Shown here in pieces: positions 35,004 through 43,512 of a stretch of 64,000 nt of DNA. This DNA comes from Arthrobacter sp. cf158 (GTDB taxonomy: Bacteria > Actinomycetota > Actinomycetes > Actinomycetales > Micrococcaceae). The notes beneath the pieces are model-generated. The model had not been told where the DNA came from and searched no databases. It was given only the letters and a program-made list of their open reading frames with translations. Position 1 is the first letter of the stretch; every line of letters starts with the position of its first letter. The translations under genes and the position numbers were made by a program. Location of the stretch: contig NZ_FNNR01000008.1 in NCBI RefSeq assembly GCF_900106835.1, forward strand, positions 124,001 through 188,000, given 5' to 3'.

Positions 35004-35873
35004 GTGCATAAACACAACAATGGACTCAAGACTGCCGCGCTCTTCGGTGTGCTGTGGGCGGTGTTGTTGGGTTTGGGTGCCATTATCGCGGCAGGGACGC
35101 GCAGCACGACGCCCATCTGGATCATGGCTCTTATCGGCGTTGGTACCACTGCCTACGGATACTGGAACAGCGACAAGATCGCCATTCGTTCCATGGCCGC
35201 ATACCCAGTCACTGAGGCACAGGCTCCGCAGCTGTACCAGATCGTGAGGGAACTGTCAGTCCGTGCCAACAAGCCCATGCCGCGGATCTACCTTTCGCCC
35301 ACCATGACTCCCAATGCCTTTGCCACCGGACGCAATCCCAAGAACGCCGCTGTGTGCTGCACTGAAGGTATCCTGCACCTTCTGGACGCACGCGAACTCA
35401 GAGGCGTGCTGGGGCATGAATTAATGCACGTGTACAACCGAGACATCCTGACCTCATCCGTAGCCGCTGCCGTGGCCGGTGTTATTACCTCGGTGGGTCA
35501 GATGCTGCTGATTTTTGGCAGCGGCGACCGGCGCAACGCCAACCCGCTGGCTACCATTGCCATGGCCCTGCTCGCGCCCTTCGCAGCCTCACTGATCCAA
35601 ATGGCCATCTCCCGCACACGTGAGTACGACGCCGATGAAGACGGCGCCGAGCTCACTGGCGATCCTCTGGCACTCGCCTCAGCCCTGCGCAAGATTGAGT
35701 CCGGCGTCAGCCAGTTGCCCCTTCCCCAGGACCAAAAGCTGGTCAACGCCTCACATCTGATGATTGCCAACCCGTTCCGAGGCGGCGGTATGCGGCGCAT
35801 GTTCTCCACGCACCCGCCCATGAAGGAACGGATCAGCCGGCTGGAACGAATGGCCGGACGCCCACTTTCATAG
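35004..35873 (+). CDS. htpX: M48-family membrane metalloprotease HtpX
   Basis: 289 residues from GTG (MHKHNNGLKTAALFG), the usual length and N-terminus for actinobacterial HtpX. An upstream in-frame GTG at 34977 would add nine residues. Two membrane segments precede the zinc site GHELMHVYNRD (HExxH), with the third ligand in SRTREYDADEDGAEL. HtpX degrades damaged membrane proteins and works alongside FtsH. It is single-gene, with no clear hairpin downstream. Confidence 0.94.
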   Translation: MHKHNNGLKTAALFGVLWAVLLGLGAIIAAGTRSTTPIWIMALIGVGTTAYGYWNSDKIAIRSMAAYPVTEAQAPQLYQIVRELSVRANKPMPRIYLSPTMTPNAFATGRNPKNAAVCCTEGILHLLDARELRGVLGHELMHVYNRDILTSSVAAAVAGVITSVGQMLLIFGSGDRRNANPLATIAMALLAPFAASLIQMAISRTREYDADEDGAELTGDPLALASALRKIESGVSQLPLPQDQKLVNASHLMIANPFRGGGMRRMFSTHPPMKERISRLERMAGRPLS

Positions 35874-35905
35874 AGACAGAAACGCGTTGTGAACCCGCTG
35901 CGGGA

Positions 35906-37357
35906 TTAGGAGAACAGGCCCTCGCCGATATATCCGCCCGCTTTGACGCCGGGAGGCACAGCGAATAGACCGGAGCCTGTGTGCTTCAGGTACTCCACGG
36001 ACAGGGTGTCGCCCTTGGCCAAGGCCAGCTGCATAGGCACGTAGTGGGTCCGGGGATCCTTGACGAACGCGATGAAGAACAGTCCGGCGTCGAGGTGACC
36101 CAGGCCGTCCGAACCGTCGGTGAAGTTGTAGCCGCGGCGCAGCATTCTCACGCCGGCGTTCTGGTCCGGGTGTGCAAGGCGGACATGCGAATCGAGGGGA
36201 ATGAGGGGCTCGTCGTCACGTCCCTTGATCCCGAAGTCCGGAGCGGTGAACTCATCTCCGCCTGACAGGGGAGCGCCCACGCCCTTGGTGCGGCCGATCA
36301 GCCCTTCCTGTTCACGCAGGGAAGTCCGGTCCCAGATTTCGATGTGCATTTGGATCCGGCGGGCCACCAGGTAGCTGCCCCCGCTCATCCACTGCTCACC
36401 TGGCCGCGAGCTGGACGGCACCCACACGTGCTCATCCAGCAGCGTGTTGTCTTCGACCTTGAGGTTGTTGGTGCCGTCCTTGAAACCAAAGAGGTTCCGC
36501 GGTGTCACCTGTGCCCTGGACGTGGAGGAAGTACGGCCAAAGCCCAATTGCGACCAACGCACACGGACTTTCCCAAAACCGATCCTGGCGAGGTTGCGGA
36601 TGGCATGGACGGCAACCTGGGGGTCATCGGCGCAGGCCTGGATCACAATGTCACCACCCGTGCGGCCCGGCTGAAGGTCATCCCCGGGGAAATGGGGGAG
36701 ATCGATCAAGGCCTCAGGCCGGCGTCCGTCCAGCCCAAAACGCGCCTTGCCATCCTCCTCAAACAGCCCGGCACCGAAACCGAAGGTCAGGGTGAGCTTG
36801 GCGGCCGGCAGGTCCAGTGCTTCGCCGGTGTCTTCCGGCGGTGCATCGTAGGGCCCATCGACGGCGCCCGTCTTGCCCGTGGGAATACCGGTTGTCATGG
36901 CCTCGGCCGCGGCAGTCCAGTCTTTGAGGAGCTTGATGAGGTCCTTGCGGTCCTCGGTGGTGACGTCGAACGCGGCCATGTGCAGGCGGTCCTGGGCGGG
37001 CGTGGTGATACCCGCCTGGTGGTCGCCGAAGAACGGGACCACAGCCTCTCCGGCCTTGGTGTCCGAGGCTGAAGCGTTGGCAGCCGTCAAAGCATCGTGC
37101 CCCAGGAACCCGGCGGCCAAGCCGGCAACGGCCCCGGCGCCGCCCACCCCCGCGAGAGAGAGCAGGCCGCGTCGGGACATACGTGAGGTACTGGCCGCAG
37201 CGGTAGCTGCTGAACCGGCGTCGGACGCTTCCTGGGACGTCAGCCCGGCGGAAGTCTCGACGCCGGCTGACGCGCCGGAGTGTCCGACGACGGATCCCTC
37301 ACCGGTGCGGTTGGCGTCGGGGCTTTCGCCAGTGTGCCCGAAGGGGCAGCCGGTCAC
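35906..37357 (-). CDS. efeB: Dyp-type peroxidase/deferrochelatase EfeB
   Basis: 483 residues. The GTG start overlaps the efeO stop (GTGA). The twin-arginine signal (MSRRGLLSLAGVGG) starts only at about residue 59, after an Ala/Ser-rich extension beginning MTGCPFGHTG. The mature domain has the Dyp motif RNLFGFKDGTNN with the distal Asp, and the proximal His region in PLDSHVRLAHPDQN. EfeB is a haem peroxidase exported folded with its haem. It oxidises ferrous iron or strips iron from haem for EfeU. It is the last gene of the efeUOB operon. Confidence 0.95.
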   Translation of the reverse strand: MTGCPFGHTGESPDANRTGEGSVVGHSGASAGVETSAGLTSQEASDAGSAATAAASTSRMSRRGLLSLAGVGGAGAVAGLAAGFLGHDALTAANASASDTKAGEAVVPFFGDHQAGITTPAQDRLHMAAFDVTTEDRKDLIKLLKDWTAAAEAMTTGIPTGKTGAVDGPYDAPPEDTGEALDLPAAKLTLTFGFGAGLFEEDGKARFGLDGRRPEALIDLPHFPGDDLQPGRTGGDIVIQACADDPQVAVHAIRNLARIGFGKVRVRWSQLGFGRTSSTSRAQVTPRNLFGFKDGTNNLKVEDNTLLDEHVWVPSSSRPGEQWMSGGSYLVARRIQMHIEIWDRTSLREQEGLIGRTKGVGAPLSGGDEFTAPDFGIKGRDDEPLIPLDSHVRLAHPDQNAGVRMLRRGYNFTDGSDGLGHLDAGLFFIAFVKDPRTHYVPMQLALAKGDTLSVEYLKHTGSGLFAVPPGVKAGGYIGEGLFS

Positions 37358-38538
37358 AACACCACAGCTGCGGTGAGCTTGGAGAGGGGCTCACCCAGCG
37401 AATCGACCAAGGCGGCGAGCTGCTGGACCTGGTCCTGGCTCAGCTCGTTGTAGTACGCGAAGCCATCGCCCTTGGCGTGCTTCTTGAGTTCGGCCTGCAG
37501 GGCGGCGAATTTCTCGTCCAAGGACTTTGCCAGCTCCGCATCCTTCTGCTCAAGAGCAGGCTTCAGGCTTTCGAAGGCGATGCGCGCACCGTCCACGTTG
37601 GCTTGGAAATCCCAAAGGTCGGTGTGGGACCAGATCTCCTCTTCGCCGGTGACCTTGCCGGTGGCCACTTCATCAAGAAGTTCCTTGGCGCCGTTGCCGA
37701 GCTTGTCCGGGGTGAGCTGGACGGTGCGGGTGCGGGTGACGAGGTCCTCGGTGTCAGCCACCAATTGTGTGGAAATCGCCGTACGCTCCGCGGCAGTCAT
37801 GGCTGTGTAGTCTGCCGGCGGGAAGAGGTCCTTCTCAGCGCGGTGCCAGCCGGTCCATTCCTGTCCCGGCTCAAGGTCGGCCTCACGGGCATCGAGCTTG
37901 GGATCGAGGTCGCCGAATGACTCGGCCACGGGTTCGATCCGCTCCCAGTGCATGCGGGTGGACGCGTAGAGGTCCTTGGCCTTGGCGGCGTCACCTGCGG
38001 CGAAAGCCTCGGCAAAGGCCTTGGTGCCCACAATGAGCTGTTCGGTCTGGTCCTTGACGTAGGCCATGTACTGCGCGGATCCGGTGTCAAGGAGTTCCTG
38101 GAAGCCGGCGTCCACGCTGGGCTTGTTTCCGGACTCAGTGACCTCGAAGGAGGCGCGGATGCCTTCGCCCTGCATGCCAGGCTTGCATGCGGTGTTGTAC
38201 TTGCCCGCAGGCGCAGTAACCACCAGGTTGCGGGTGATTCCGGGGCCGATGTTCTCTACTTCGCCAATGATCCGCAAGCCGTCGTCGGCCAGCAGGTAGA
38301 ACTCGGTGACCTCGGTACCTTCGTTCTTCACGTTGAAGGTCAGGTTGCCGCTGGGGGCAGTGCTGGTGGAGACCTTGCACTCGTTGGCGGTGCTGCTGAC
38401 CTGGATGGGACCATCCGTTGCGCCCGTGGTCTTGGTGTTGTCAGTGCAACCGGAAAGCACCAGCGGTACGGCTGCGGCTGCCCCGATGACGGCGAGCGTC
38501 CTGCGAAGTTTCGGGGAAGAGGAGGCGGGCAGGAACAT
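37354..38538 (-). CDS. efeO: iron uptake lipoprotein EfeO
   Basis: 394 residues with AAAGGA before the ATG. The lipobox LSGC (Cys31) follows a short basic and hydrophobic signal. Residues about 45-130 form a cupredoxin-like domain (NLTFNVKNEGTEVTEFYLL; YNTACKPGMQGEG). The remainder is the M75/imelysin-like helical domain with the HxxE metal motif in GWHRAEKDLFPP. It binds iron outside the membrane and hands it to EfeU. The middle gene of efeUOB; a longer upstream open frame is a shadow of efeU. Confidence 0.95.
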   Translation of the reverse strand: MFLPASSSPKLRRTLAVIGAAAAVPLVLSGCTDNTKTTGATDGPIQVSSTANECKVSTSTAPSGNLTFNVKNEGTEVTEFYLLADDGLRIIGEVENIGPGITRNLVVTAPAGKYNTACKPGMQGEGIRASFEVTESGNKPSVDAGFQELLDTGSAQYMAYVKDQTEQLIVGTKAFAEAFAAGDAAKAKDLYASTRMHWERIEPVAESFGDLDPKLDAREADLEPGQEWTGWHRAEKDLFPPADYTAMTAAERTAISTQLVADTEDLVTRTRTVQLTPDKLGNGAKELLDEVATGKVTGEEEIWSHTDLWDFQANVDGARIAFESLKPALEQKDAELAKSLDEKFAALQAELKKHAKGDGFAYYNELSQDQVQQLAALVDSLGEPLSKLTAAVVL

Positions 38539-38579
38539 GGGTGTGTCCTTTGTGTTGGGGGCGGGCGTCAGGGCGGGGA

Positions 38580-39434
38580 CTACGGGTGGGCCGTGACGGC
38601 GGGGGTGGAAGTCTTGCTGGAAGCCTGGGGTGGAGCCGAACGGTTGGCCCGGATGTAAAGGAACAGCACCGGAATCACGTACAACAGCCATGCAGCGGCT
38701 TCGAGCCAGGTGGTGGCGGGGGAGAAGTTCAGCGTGCCCTTCAGCAGGGTTCCGTACCAGGACGACGGCGGGATGGCAGCTGAGACGTCGAAGGCCAGGT
38801 TGTTCAGGCCCGGCAGGATGCCCGCCTCCTGGAGATCGTGGATTCCGTAGGCCAGGACGCCACCGGCAATGATGATGAGCCCCACCCCGGTCCACGTGAA
38901 GAAGCGGCCGAGGTTCACCTTCAGCACACCCCGGTGGAGCAGATAACCCAGGCCGGCAGCTGTCAGCAGACCGAGCAATGCCCCGAGCAGCGGCAGGGTG
39001 GTTTCGCCGGTTGCCTGGGCCGCGGCCCAGATGAAGAGGGCAGTTTCGAGGCCTTCGCGTCCCACTGCCAGTGCCGCAACCACCACGAGGCCCCACGCGG
39101 CGCCGTCAGCTGCTTTATCCACCTGCGATCGGAGTTCGCCGCCGAGGCTGCGCGCCGTGCGGGCCATCCAGAAGACCATCCAGGTCACCAGCGCGACCGC
39201 CACGATGGACAGGCCTCCGCCGATCGCTTCCTGGGCCTCGAACGTGAGGCCGCGTGGGCCGAAGGTCAGCAGAGCGCCGAAGCCAAGAGAAATGGCGATT
39301 GCGAGGCCTACGCCCATCCAGACACGGGAGATCAGATGCCGCCGGCCGGTCTTGATGAGGTATGCCATCAGGAGGACCACGATGAGTGAGGCCTCAAGGC
39401 CTTCGCGCAGGCCGATCAGGTAATTGGCGGTCAT
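38580..39434 (-). CDS. efeU: FTR1-family iron permease EfeU
   Basis: 284 residues, seven membrane segments, with the two iron-translocating REGLE motifs at residues 10-14 and 126-130. The C-terminal tail is Pro/Ser/Thr-rich. EfeU carries iron oxidised on the outer face into the cytoplasm. It is the first gene of efeUOB; efeO follows after 41 bp. A DtxR/IdeR-type box lies 29-44 bp upstream of the start, which predicts repression when iron is plentiful. Confidence 0.95.
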   Translation of the reverse strand: MTANYLIGLREGLEASLIVVLLMAYLIKTGRRHLISRVWMGVGLAIAISLGFGALLTFGPRGLTFEAQEAIGGGLSIVAVALVTWMVFWMARTARSLGGELRSQVDKAADGAAWGLVVVAALAVGREGLETALFIWAAAQATGETTLPLLGALLGLLTAAGLGYLLHRGVLKVNLGRFFTWTGVGLIIIAGGVLAYGIHDLQEAGILPGLNNLAFDVSAAIPPSSWYGTLLKGTLNFSPATTWLEAAAWLLYVIPVLFLYIRANRSAPPQASSKTSTPAVTAHP

Positions 39435-39462
39435 GGAAGTTCTTTCACTAAGGGGAACCGTA

Positions 39463-39478
39463 CTTAGGTTCGCCTAAG
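39463..39478. promoter_or_regulatory. DtxR/IdeR-type iron box of efeUOB
   Basis: CTTAGGTTCGCCTAAG is a perfect inverted repeat (CTTAGG-N4-CCTAAG) matching the TTAGG...CCTAA arms of the actinobacterial iron box. It sits directly upstream of efeU. Confidence 0.88.
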
Positions 39479-39571
39479 GAAGAAGGATACTGTGACTTGA
39501 CTATTACGCAAACTAATCGTGTGCTAATGCGCTGGCTCATTACGACAGTCGGTGTAGTTTTTGGGCAGCAA

Positions 39572-39614
39572 AAAGCCGGGACACGGCGCCCTGATGAGCG
39601 TGCGTCCCGGCTTT
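39572..39614 (-). terminator. intrinsic terminator of the yajQ-family gene
   Basis: An 11-bp perfect stem (AAAGCCGGGAC / GTCCCGGCTTT) with a 21-nt loop; on the minus strand it reads into TTTTTGCTGCC. It lies about 38 bp after the stop codon of the YajQ gene. Confidence 0.85.
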
Positions 39615-39652
39615 GAGGCCGGTGGTTGCCTCGGTGCTTTTTGGTGAGGGTG

Positions 39653-40144
39653 TTAGCTGCGGAAGTTCACGAACTGGAGATCGGCCTCTTCGAACTTCTT
39701 CAGGATGTTCATCGTCTCCTGGAGGTCGTCACGGGACTTGGACGTCACGCGGAGCTCGTCACCTTGGATCTGGGACTTGACGGACTTGGGAGCTTCATCG
39801 CGGATGATCTTGTTGATCTTCTTGGCGATGTCCTGGGCGATGCCCTCCTTGATGGTGCACTCAAGGCGGAACTCCTTGCCGGAAGGGAAGGGTTCGCCCT
39901 GGTCCAGGGACTTCAGGGAGATGCCGCGCTTGATGAGCTTGGACTGGAAGACGTCCAGGACAGCGAGGACGCGGTCCTCGGAGTTGGCCTTCATGAGGAT
40001 CTTCTCGCCGCTGAAGTCGATCTCTGCGCCCACACCCTTGAAGTCGTATCGCTGCGCGATTTCCTTCTGGGACTGGTTGAGGGCGTTGGCGACCTCTTGC
40101 TTGTCTACCTTGCTGACGACGTCGAATGTGGATTCGCCTGCCAT
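39653..40144 (-). CDS. YajQ-family nucleotide-binding protein
   Basis: 163 residues, the exact family size: starts MAGESTFDVVSKVDKQEV, contains QRYDFKGVGAEIDFSGEKI and ends LQFVNFRS. The fold is two RNP-like domains. Members bind RNA or cyclic di-GMP; in Xanthomonas a relative acts with a transcription factor. Start has AAGGAGAGTC upstream. It is monocistronic with its own terminator. Whether this copy binds cyclic di-GMP is unknown. Confidence 0.95.
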   Translation of the reverse strand: MAGESTFDVVSKVDKQEVANALNQSQKEIAQRYDFKGVGAEIDFSGEKILMKANSEDRVLAVLDVFQSKLIKRGISLKSLDQGEPFPSGKEFRLECTIKEGIAQDIAKKINKIIRDEAPKSVKSQIQGDELRVTSKSRDDLQETMNILKKFEEADLQFVNFRS

Positions 40145-40326
40145 GACTCTCCTTAGGTTGGGGGCCCTGTGAGGGCGGGTTGGTCTGGCATCCAGCCTAG
40201 TACGGAAGCCGCCGCTTGGGACGGTGGAGGACTTTCACAGTTCGCTCACAGCACATGCAGGGCTGGAACCGAGCGTGCGGGTTGAGAGTTGTAACAGTTG
40301 GAAGAACGCATCGTCGGAGGATCAGC

Positions 40327-40593
40327 ATGAGCAGCAAGGCCGTCCAGTCCATTACCAAATCCGCGTCCGCAGCAGCGGGTTCCATCGGAACGGCTGCCGT
40401 TGCGGCGGCGAGTGCAGTGGCGGCAGCGGCTGTGGCAGCATCGATCGTCCTGAGCCCGGTACCCGACGCTGCGTCACGTATGGACGGAGTGCACGCGGAT
40501 TTGCTCCGCGCCGTGCAGCTCAACCAAATCACCGCCGAGCAAGCCGAGAAGTTTGAGGCCAAACTGGCTGGACGGATCCTCGGCGAAGCCTGA
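40327..40593 (+). CDS. small Ala-rich membrane or secreted protein, unknown
   Basis: 88 residues with a strong GGAGGA seven bases before the ATG. Residues about 12-45 are almost all Ala, Val, Ser and Gly and form one hydrophobic segment. A polar helical C-terminus follows (HADLLRAVQLNQITAEQAEKFEAKL). No cysteine or known motif. I accept it as a gene because of the ribosome site, the codon bias and the 180-bp gap it fills. It stands alone between yajQ and tRNA-Tyr. Confidence 0.7.
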   Translation: MSSKAVQSITKSASAAAGSIGTAAVAAASAVAAAAVAASIVLSPVPDAASRMDGVHADLLRAVQLNQITAEQAEKFEAKLAGRILGEA

Positions 40594-40721
40594 AATACGC
40601 GGAATTCCGGGGTATCTGCCCCCGATTAGATTCTTCGCAGGAAATTCTGTAAGGTTGTCTCTGCCTTCGGTTACCGGATCGAAAAGAAACGGTCTCCGGA
40701 AGTGATCTTCTTTTGAAGTTC

Positions 40722-40803
40722 GGCAGATTACCCGAGCGGCCAAAGGGGGCTGACTGTAAATCAGCTGGCAACGCCTACGGGGGTTCGAATCCCTCATCTG
40801 CCA
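40722..40803 (+). tRNA. tRNA-Tyr (anticodon GUA)
   Basis: Acceptor arms GGCAGAT / ATCTGCC, anticodon stem GCTGA/TCAGC around loop CTGTAAA (anticodon GTA), a type-II long variable arm, and T-loop TTCGAAT. Discriminator A; the CCA end is not encoded (ACCC). A terminator hairpin begins 8 bp on. Confidence 0.96.
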
Positions 40804-40810
40804 CCCAAGG

Positions 40811-40845
40811 AAAATCCCCGGAACCACTGGTTCCGGGGATTTTTT
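40811..40845 (+). terminator. intrinsic terminator of tRNA-Tyr
   Basis: A 16-bp almost uninterrupted stem, AAAATCCCCGGAACCA with its complement around a single C, followed by a T-run. The tight loop means the middle pairs must open. Confidence 0.92.
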
Positions 40846-40866
40846 CGTATCCCGGGTTGCCTCATT

Positions 40867-40906
40867 TTTTGGGGATTGCTCGTTTTGGGGCTGCGTCATT
40901 TTGGGG
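40867..40906. repeat. three TTTTGGGG words at a 16-bp period
   Basis: TTTTGGGG occurs at 40867, 40883 and 40899, exactly 16 bp apart, with partly shared spacers (attgctcg, ctgcgtca). A degenerate fourth copy may precede (gggttgcctcatt). It lies between the tRNA terminator and the end of the potassium channel gene. Function unknown. Confidence 0.6.
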
Positions 40907-40948
40907 CGCCGCCTGGCGCCGCCGGGAGGTGGTGTCCTCAGCCCGAAA

Positions 40949-41722
40949 CTATGACCCGGGCTTTTGCCCGGGTTCCGCGATCTCCCTGAGCTCCGCGATC
41001 TCGCGGCGCAGGGCCGCGATCTCCATCACCAGGTCAGCCATCTCCGCACGAACAGGCTCCTCGGCCTCGGCTGCCTTCTGGCCCGCTGCCGCCGCCACGC
41101 CCTCGGCGTTCTCTTCGATCCGCTGGACGAGCCAGGAGGCGATGGAAGCCGTCACAATACCGAGGACAGCGATGCCGCTCATCATGAGCGCCGCTGCGAC
41201 AATCCTGCCGATCGGAGTGACCGGATAGAGGTCTCCGTAGCCCACCGTGGTGATGGTGGTGACAGCCCACCAAGCCGCGTCCCCAAAGGTGAGGATCTTT
41301 GCGTCCGGGGCGTTCTGCTCCACGTCGAGCACGGCCAACGCGCCGATGAGGATGAGCATCGCAGCCGCGCCGGCAACGTAGGTGGCCACGCGTCCGCGCA
41401 GGGTCTCACCCACGGTGCGTTGGAGGACGGACAAGAGGGTGACCAGGCGCAGCAAGCGAAGGGGCCTGAAGAAGGGGAGAACCACGATCAGGAGCTCATG
41501 CAGGTTCCAGAGGAACCACCGCCCGCGGTCCTCGGCGAGCCACAAATTCACGAAGTAGTCCACCGCGAAAATTCCCCACGTGATCCAGAGAACGATCTCG
41601 AAGGGCACGGCAGCAGCGCCGTCCACGCGGCCGATGACCTGCCACCCGTAGGCGGTGAGGAAGATCAATGCGGTGGCCATGAGGGGCCATTCCACGAGGT
41701 CCCGATATCGAGCTTGCGTCAT
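40949..41722 (-). CDS. voltage-gated-type potassium channel
   Basis: 257 residues, six membrane segments. Segment four carries regularly spaced arginines (FFRPLRLLRLVTLL) and the pore has the K+ selectivity filter TTVGYGD. The C-terminal 50 residues (from IEENAEGVAAAAGQ) predict a coiled coil rich in Glu/Ala/Arg that would assemble the tetramer. It belongs to the bacterial Kv-like (KvAP) group and sets membrane potential or leaks K+. Monocistronic; no regulator nearby. Confidence 0.92.
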   Translation of the reverse strand: MTQARYRDLVEWPLMATALIFLTAYGWQVIGRVDGAAAVPFEIVLWITWGIFAVDYFVNLWLAEDRGRWFLWNLHELLIVVLPFFRPLRLLRLVTLLSVLQRTVGETLRGRVATYVAGAAAMLILIGALAVLDVEQNAPDAKILTFGDAAWWAVTTITTVGYGDLYPVTPIGRIVAAALMMSGIAVLGIVTASIASWLVQRIEENAEGVAAAAGQKAAEAEEPVRAEMADLVMEIAALRREIAELREIAEPGQKPGS

Positions 41723-41768
41723 AGGGGAATACTAGTCACCGCAGGCGCCCTGCCTGGGATGGGCCGGT

Positions 41769-41990
41769 TCAGGCGGCGGGCGTCTCCAACCAGTAACCAT
41801 CCAGGTGGTGGATCAACTGGCGGCCAAGGCCACCCTTGAGTTGGATCCAGAGTGTGCTGCGGTCGTTGGTCATGCCATCGATGGTGCCCTCGATCCGGTT
41901 GCCACGGGCATCCTGGAGCACAACGTCCTGGTGGCGGGAGAGTTCCGGCCAGACTTCGCCGTGCGGCCTGGTGGTTTGCAGCGTGCTCAT
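41769..41990 (-). CDS. small conserved actinobacterial protein, unknown
   Basis: 73 residues with GGGGGA eight bases before the ATG. The body (HQDVVLQDARGNRIEGTIDG, then STLWIQLKGGLGRQLIHHLDGYWLE) predicts five short beta strands, like a small OB or SH3-type barrel. No signal peptide. Its position 46 bp after the channel gene's promoter side and its own ribosome site make it independent. I do not recognise the family. Confidence 0.65.
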   Translation of the reverse strand: MSTLQTTRPHGEVWPELSRHQDVVLQDARGNRIEGTIDGMTNDRSTLWIQLKGGLGRQLIHHLDGYWLETPAA

Positions 41991-42169
41991 GAGGAGTCCC
42001 CCTGGTGTTTCCTGGTCAATACGAGTTTCAGATATTGTGCACGGCTTTCATGAACCAGCGGTAAACGTTAGTGCAATCGTTGGACATAAATGGAGCCTCG
42101 CAGCCGGTGTTGTTCCAGCATGTGGTCCGCATATTCACAGCAAAGTTACCGACGAGTAACATTGCAGGC

Positions 42170-42715
42170 ATGCATCTGCTTCTTCGCACCCTCATGTTGC
42201 TGTTCACGTCCTCCAAGCGCTCGCCACTGGGCGTTTGGGAAGAATCCTCACTGCCTCTGCGGGTGTTGCCGACGGACATCGACATCGCCATGCACGTTAA
42301 CAACGGAATGTACTTCTCGCTGATGGACCTGGGCCGGTTCGATCTCATGGTTCGCAGCGGAATCTGGACAAAGATGCGCAAACGGGGTTGGAACCCGGTA
42401 GCAGCCGGGGAAACCATTGCCTTCCGGAAGTCCCTGCAGCTGTGGCAGCGGTACACCATCGAAACCCGCATCATTGGGCTGGACACCAAGGCCATCTACT
42501 TTGAGCAGCGCATGGTGGTGGACGGCGAAATTTACGCCCGCGCCCATATCGCCACCCGTTTGGTGCACAAGGGCAAGCCCGTCACGCAGGAAGAAATCAT
42601 CGCAGAGTTCGGTGCCCCGCCGGCTGACCTCGAGCTGCCCGAATGGATTCACGAGTGGCGCGGGAACAACGCACTTCCCGGAGCGAGCCGCCCCGCACCC
42701 CACGTCTGGGCCTAA
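42170..42715 (+). CDS. acyl-CoA thioesterase, hotdog fold
   Basis: 181 residues. LPTDIDIAMHVNNGMYFSLMDLGRFDLMVRSG is the helix and active-site region of 4-hydroxybenzoyl-CoA thioesterase-type hotdogs (conserved Asp and Asn in the D.. HVNN. pattern), and YFEQRMVVDGEIYARAHIATRLV is the last strand pair. The nearest type is the THEM6/acyl-CoA thioesterase group. ATG chosen; upstream ATGs in the longer frame have no family match. Its stop overlaps the stop of the convergent ABC permease gene by 4 bp, so no terminator separates them. Confidence 0.85.
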   Translation: MHLLLRTLMLLFTSSKRSPLGVWEESSLPLRVLPTDIDIAMHVNNGMYFSLMDLGRFDLMVRSGIWTKMRKRGWNPVAAGETIAFRKSLQLWQRYTIETRIIGLDTKAIYFEQRMVVDGEIYARAHIATRLVHKGKPVTQEEIIAEFGAPPADLELPEWIHEWRGNNALPGASRPAPHVWA

Positions 42716-43512
42716 ACTCCTACATCACGTCGCTGCAGGGCGGCAGCACCCACCGCGATGAGCGCGGCCGAAATTCCGAGCAAGCCCCAGGCGGCACCCC
42801 AATCGGCCCCGTTTGTTACGGGTGAATTGCCGTACGCCCAGTGGTACGGCGAAAGGTTCAGCAGCCAATCGACGTCGGGACTCTGCCTCCCGACCGCATT
42901 GAACACGTAGCCCAGGACGGCCACCGCGGCACCCGCGGCAATCCCGTAGACCTTCCGGCCCGTCAGCGCGCCTGCGCACAGGGCTGCCGTGCCGCTCAGC
43001 AAAGCCAGCGCGGCAAACAGGACCACCGCTCCGAACAGATGCCCGACGTCGATGCCCAGTTCCGAGGGCCGGTTCAGTACCAGCACCAACAGGAAGACCA
43101 GTGCGGAGAGAACCACGGTCCGGACTATCAACGCGAAAGCCCTTTCGAGGACCACCTGGACACGGGTAACGCTGTGCGCGAGGGTCAGTTCCAACAGTCC
43201 CGATTCCTCGTCTCCGCCTACCGCTGCGGCCCCCCAGCCAACGGACGCCATGGACATCAACAGGAAACCGATCAGCCCGAAAAGTGTGGCTTGGGTATAG
43301 CCGGGACCGGTTGCAATTTGGTCGTAGTTCAGTGCTTTGGTCATTTCAGGGGGAAGGGCATTGATGAGGTCCTGCATTTGCGAATTTCCGCCAATGGAGG
43401 GATACAGCGGCAGGTAGAGCATGATCGCCGCCGTCAGACCCAGGGCCCAGGCCAGGGTGGACCGCCACGAATCTGTGAGCGCCTTGGTGAACAATGGCAG
43501 GATCTTAGGCAC
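42712..43512 (-). CDS. ABC-2-type exporter permease
   Basis: 266 residues with six membrane segments: LTDSWRSTLAWALGLTAAIMLYLPLYPSIGG in the first and GGDEESGLLELTLAHSVTRVQVVLERA in the first cytoplasmic loop, a common feature of ABC-2 permeases of the TylQ/exporter type. It overlaps the ATPase gene by 8 bp. It forms the membrane half of an exporter; with the ATPase and TetR gene it makes a three-gene, drug-efflux-like operon. Confidence 0.9.
   Translation of the reverse strand: MPKILPLFTKALTDSWRSTLAWALGLTAAIMLYLPLYPSIGGNSQMQDLINALPPEMTKALNYDQIATGPGYTQATLFGLIGFLLMSMASVGWGAAAVGGDEESGLLELTLAHSVTRVQVVLERAFALIVRTVVLSALVFLLVLVLNRPSELGIDVGHLFGAVVLFAALALLSGTAALCAGALTGRKVYGIAAGAAVAVLGYVFNAVGRQSPDVDWLLNLSPYHWAYGNSPVTNGADWGAAWGLLGISAALIAVGAAALQRRDVGV

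Noticed and set aside
38537..39096. Longer form of EfeO reaching into the efeU gene
   Set aside because: The extra part is out of frame with efeU and lacks homology; the internal ATG has AAAGGA and a proper lipoprotein signal.
40856..40906. G-quadruplex in the TTTTGGGG repeat
   Set aside because: Spacers of 12 bases exceed the loop lengths expected for a stable intramolecular quadruplex.
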